DNA of 64,000 nucleotides from Hemerocallis citrina (lineage: Eukaryota; Streptophyta; Magnoliopsida; Asparagales; Asphodelaceae), in contig CM030362.1 of NCBI GenBank assembly GCA_017893485.1, forward strand, positions 185,686,813 to 185,750,812. The letters are read 5' to 3'. The translations under genes and the position numbers were made by a program. The notes under the pieces are model-generated. The model ran no database searches. It was given only the letters and a program-made list of their open reading frames with translations, and had not been told where the DNA came from. Below are positions 60,420 through 64,000 of the stretch, one piece after another; the stretch's first letter is position 1, and every line of letters begins with the position of its first letter.

Positions 60420-63019
60420 TGTCACGCCCCGCTTCTCAAAAATACGTAATACGAGCATATAACATTGGCCCAGCGAATGACTAACATCACCCATAAGCTG
60501 TTTATCCGATCAACTCAACAATATAATCAATACAGAACAATTATGCAGGCAATAATAACAATCTCATGAACAATAATACTTGAATTGAAGCAATATAAAA
60601 TATCCAAGTACAATAATCCAACGTCTGGAAACAATAATAAAAAATTCGGGACATAAGCCCAAAACAATAATAAATCCCAAACACAATAGTAATAAATCTC
60701 AATACAATGAAATAACAATAGTTCAATAATTAAATCTCCATGATAAAATAATTATTTATTAAGCAGCGATGCTATCAATTCTTTCACCATTGTTGTTCTC
60801 CCAATCCATCAGGCAATTCTCCATCAACACCTATAAACACTTCATCTAAAAAGAGGAGAAAAATTATCCTTAGAGCAAGTTATGGACAGCAAGTAGAGAA
60901 AGCAGGGAACAATGGGATAACAGTATAACAATGATTTCAATGGATCAATAACATGACACGATAATCAATAATCAATATCACGGTAATCGATGCAATGACT
61001 ATAAACAATGATTCAATATTCAGTAACAATATTCAATGATCAATAACAATAACACTTGGCCAATAATCGATATCAATAGCGGAACAATATACAGTGTCGA
61101 TGTCGTATCAATTCTTAAGTCTATTAATCATTTTAATCCTAACTAATGTAGCACTTTATGCATCCAATTTATTTACCACATAGTTGCTACATACAAAAAA
61201 GTTACGTTTAGACTTAGTGGTGGATTTTATAGTTCACGTACTTGGCAACGATATTCAATAATGACCGATGACCGAATCAATCCAGATACTGTAGTTAGTA
61301 ATCTACAATTAATCGATGACCGATATGACCAATATGACCAATAGACCGATAAACTGATAGAAAGGGAAACAGGGGTCCCTCCTCCGAGTACAGTCCTTAT
61401 ATTGTCCACTACTAAAGTCAATCAACCCTTAAATCCCGGCTTATTAATTATTTATCAATGTAACAACACAATATGCAATTTGAGACATGAGATGAACAAT
61501 AGTATCAATAGGAGAACAATAGGAAGATAACTTAGATAGGTCAATTAAAATGATAACAATGAAACACTAGAATCATGAAATAAAACATACACACTTCAAT
61601 TCATGCAGTAGTATGATATAGGAAATATTTAATCTATTAAAAATTGAAAAGTAAAATTTTGGACAGCAAGAGTAGTCTGGACAAAAATATAATTTTCCGT
61701 TGTTTTAGAACTTAAAAACCGAATCCGTCAGAAGTTCTAGAAACTAGATTTCTACACGGTTCCAACGCATATTTATAGTTCAAAATCCGACAACAGTAGC
61801 TAGGTCAAACAGACAATTCTTTACAAATTTCATGTTCAGGCAGAATTTCGATATCATGTTGTTATATTTTTAGAAATAGCAAAAACTCAGTGTTAAATTC
61901 ATTAAAAATATTTTCTAGACTCTTAAACATGTTAAGCAACAATCTGAAAAATATCAGAGCAAAATTTTATCATTTGATCAGCCTTTTTACTATTTAAATA
62001 TGGAAGATACAAGAATCTAAAAATCTGAAAGTAAAAACACAGCTGTAGTAAAACGGGCATAACTTTTACTACACAACTCGGAATTTAGAAATTCAAGATG
62101 TTCTGGAAACTAGAAAGATAAGGCTACAATTCATATTCAGAAAATTATTCATTTTAAGATCATTTAATGGTTCAAAAATAGCAGTCAAAATACAGGTCAG
62201 CAAGCAATATACAAGTTTTGAGTAGTTTTCATGAAATAAATTAATTTAAACATGATGGGTATCGATTATTTAGTCAATAAATTATGTGATCAACATGATG
62301 GGTTCAATAACATGATAAATAAAAATTAAATCATATACATACACAAAAATTATCATCGATCAAATAACAAACAATCAACCAAATATACAACATAGTAGTT
62401 GTTTCTACAATAATTAATTGTGTCATGATTATACGGTTAACCCTATTATCAATTCTACATTAATGCATGAAAGGTCCAATCTTTAGATTCAAAAGTGGCA
62501 CGATGTCAAGAATACTGGGATTAGCTCTTGTAAACACTCAATAGACCCAACGAAGATAGTCAATACAGCGATATGATAACGAATAGGATTTACTTACAAG
62601 AATTTCAACAAAACTTGAATTTGATACAATTAATAATTCAAGAGGAAAGTGACTTGCCTTATAAATGGTGAAAACGAATACCAAGAATAACGGGATAAGG
62701 ATCCCGAAGCAACGAACCCATGAACTAACACAATCCACCAATAGCACATGCAATATACGTGCAATAAAAGATCCAAGCAATAACTCAAACAACAAACAAC
62801 CATACACACAGTCCGTCTCTCCTGAACACCAAACAACGATCAAGAGGGAGAGCGACAGCGAATGGCTCAACGGTGACTACGGGAGGCGACGCTGGCGGCG
62901 AGGGGGCTCCGGCAGCGCACAAGGGAGATGAGGGTGGTCGGAGCTCGGGGGATGAGAAGTCGACGGAGAACATGGGGGGCTTGGATGCTCTAATTTTGGC
63001 GGGAAAAACAGAGCAAAGG
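60420..63019 (-). mobile_element. LTR, family A, interrupted by a family-B LTR
   Basis: Begins tgtcacgccccgcttctc at 60420 after gaaag. It is collinear with the LTR at 43933 over most of its length (for example ctgtttatccgatcaactca, then attgtccactactaaagtca and gaatccgtcagaagttct). It stops at 63019 where TGTAACACCCCG begins, at a point corresponding to about 46660 in the other copy. The remainder should lie beyond the window. Confidence 0.75.
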
Positions 63020-64000
63020 TGTAACACCCCGAATTCCAAATAAGCCTGAATTTGAAGTTTCACAGGATCTTTACACTTCACTTCGTACAATTTTACAAGG
63101 AATTTAAAACTTTTATTTACATCAGAATCTTTTACATCAACACACAGTGGAATAAATAAAATACAACAATGATAAATATACAATTATAACAACTTTATAT
63201 TTAAGTAATCATCAGCAACAAATTCATCTTTATATGTTCTTGTGAATTTCAAGTCCTACATATGAAACTGTGGGCTCGTCAGTTGCTTACAACCGACGAA
63301 ATATTATACACGGTCATTCTCGTTATGCCGAAAGTATAACGATTATTAAGTACTTTTACAAACACAAACCTGATCAAAGCTAAAGAGGGACTATCATGTT
63401 GATGTTGTGGGTGCTGTGCACTTAATTCTTAATGCAGTTATTTATATTTAATGACACTAATGCGCACTTGTTCAGTATCTATGCATCCCATACTACATAG
63501 GTCCGAGGGCAAGCCCTTAATCGTACTTCATCTTGTAGGGTTGGATCCCTCGCTATGAGTTTAACTACTACGATAACTACGGTAACTACGGTAAGTATCT
63601 TAGATGTTCTATGAGTTACGAGCCCATGTCCAGATAGTCTGGAGGGGAATCCCATGTTATGACATGACGCATCATGTAGACAGCCTATGGATAATTCGTC
63701 TCCGTCATGGGACAAAGGCACCACATAGTCACCAAGCACCCCACAAGCGTCGCCACGATCCGAATAATTTCGGAGATAGATTCACGTCATGACATGACTC
63801 ATCATGTAGACAGCCTGTAAAAATTCTCACACCGTGAATTCGAGGTCCTCATACTTGTGTTTTTCTCTTACTTTCATCACATCTTCACTATAGTGTTGTC
63901 CTTAGATATTTAGTTTGTTTTAGAAAAAAAATTATCACAACCTAGAGCTAGCTTACCATACCGAACTTAAACCAATACAAGAGATAGTCAGCCCAACCTG
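63020..64000. repeat. LTR-like repeat, family B, right-truncated by the window
   Basis: Begins tgtaacaccccgaattcc. Contains a direct repeat (gacatgac(g/t)catcatgtagac at about 63661 and 63795). Its end matches 287-345. Inserted in a family-A LTR. Confidence 0.65.

Overview
The window looks like repeat-rich nuclear DNA from a flowering plant, most likely a eudicot. The evidence is one intron-containing plant-type FKBP gene, plant-family gene fragments, AT-rich intergenic DNA, long TA and CA microsatellites, and Helitrons, LINEs, Ty1/copia elements and long solo LTRs nested in each other. I cannot name the species from sequence alone.

Only one gene looks intact: a ROF1/FKBP62-type multidomain peptidyl-prolyl isomerase at 28953-33655 (+). 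It has 13 exons that sum to 568 codons plus a stop, all with GT..AG borders. Everything else I could identify is a mobile element, a piece of one, or a host-gene fragment that appears to ride in one.

Layout. 1-3317: long LTR-like repeat (family B) holding a three-unit tandem mini-Helitron, then a foldback repeat (3359-3631). About 3.7-22.3 kb, minus strand: a large decayed Helitron. Read from its 5' side it carries a Rep/helicase gene (21120 to about 12950). Next come fragments of at least four host genes: exosome RRP40, a bromodomain protein, the plasma-membrane H+-ATPase C-terminus and a FYVE-finger protein. It ends with an RPA1-like gene (7078-4131). The Rep/helicase gene is itself broken by a 3.3-kb solo LTR (15294-18572) and a composite mini-Helitron (19878-20306). 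22.4-28.0 kb: mini-Helitrons, MITEs, microsatellites and a family-A LTR. 28102-28602: hAT-like MITE just upstream of the FKBP gene. 34-41.4 kb: MITE, possible orphan exon, and a complete but decayed Ty1/copia element (35507-41343, TSD attct). 41.7-49.5 kb: MULE-type MITE, then a second copia element split by a solo LTR (43933-47553, TSD caaag). 49.6-60.4 kb: LTR start, then an L1-type LINE on the minus strand split by a solo LTR (52582-57067). 60420-64000: another family-A LTR, interrupted by a family-B LTR that runs off the window.

Nesting order can be read in several places because deleting the insert plus one target-site copy restores an open frame: LTR in Rep, mini-Helitron in Rep, LTR in copia pol, LTR in LINE endonuclease. 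The region worth most attention is the Helitron with its co-oriented cargo. The exons in it keep splice signals, so chimeric transcripts from a RepHel-RPA Helitron are conceivable.
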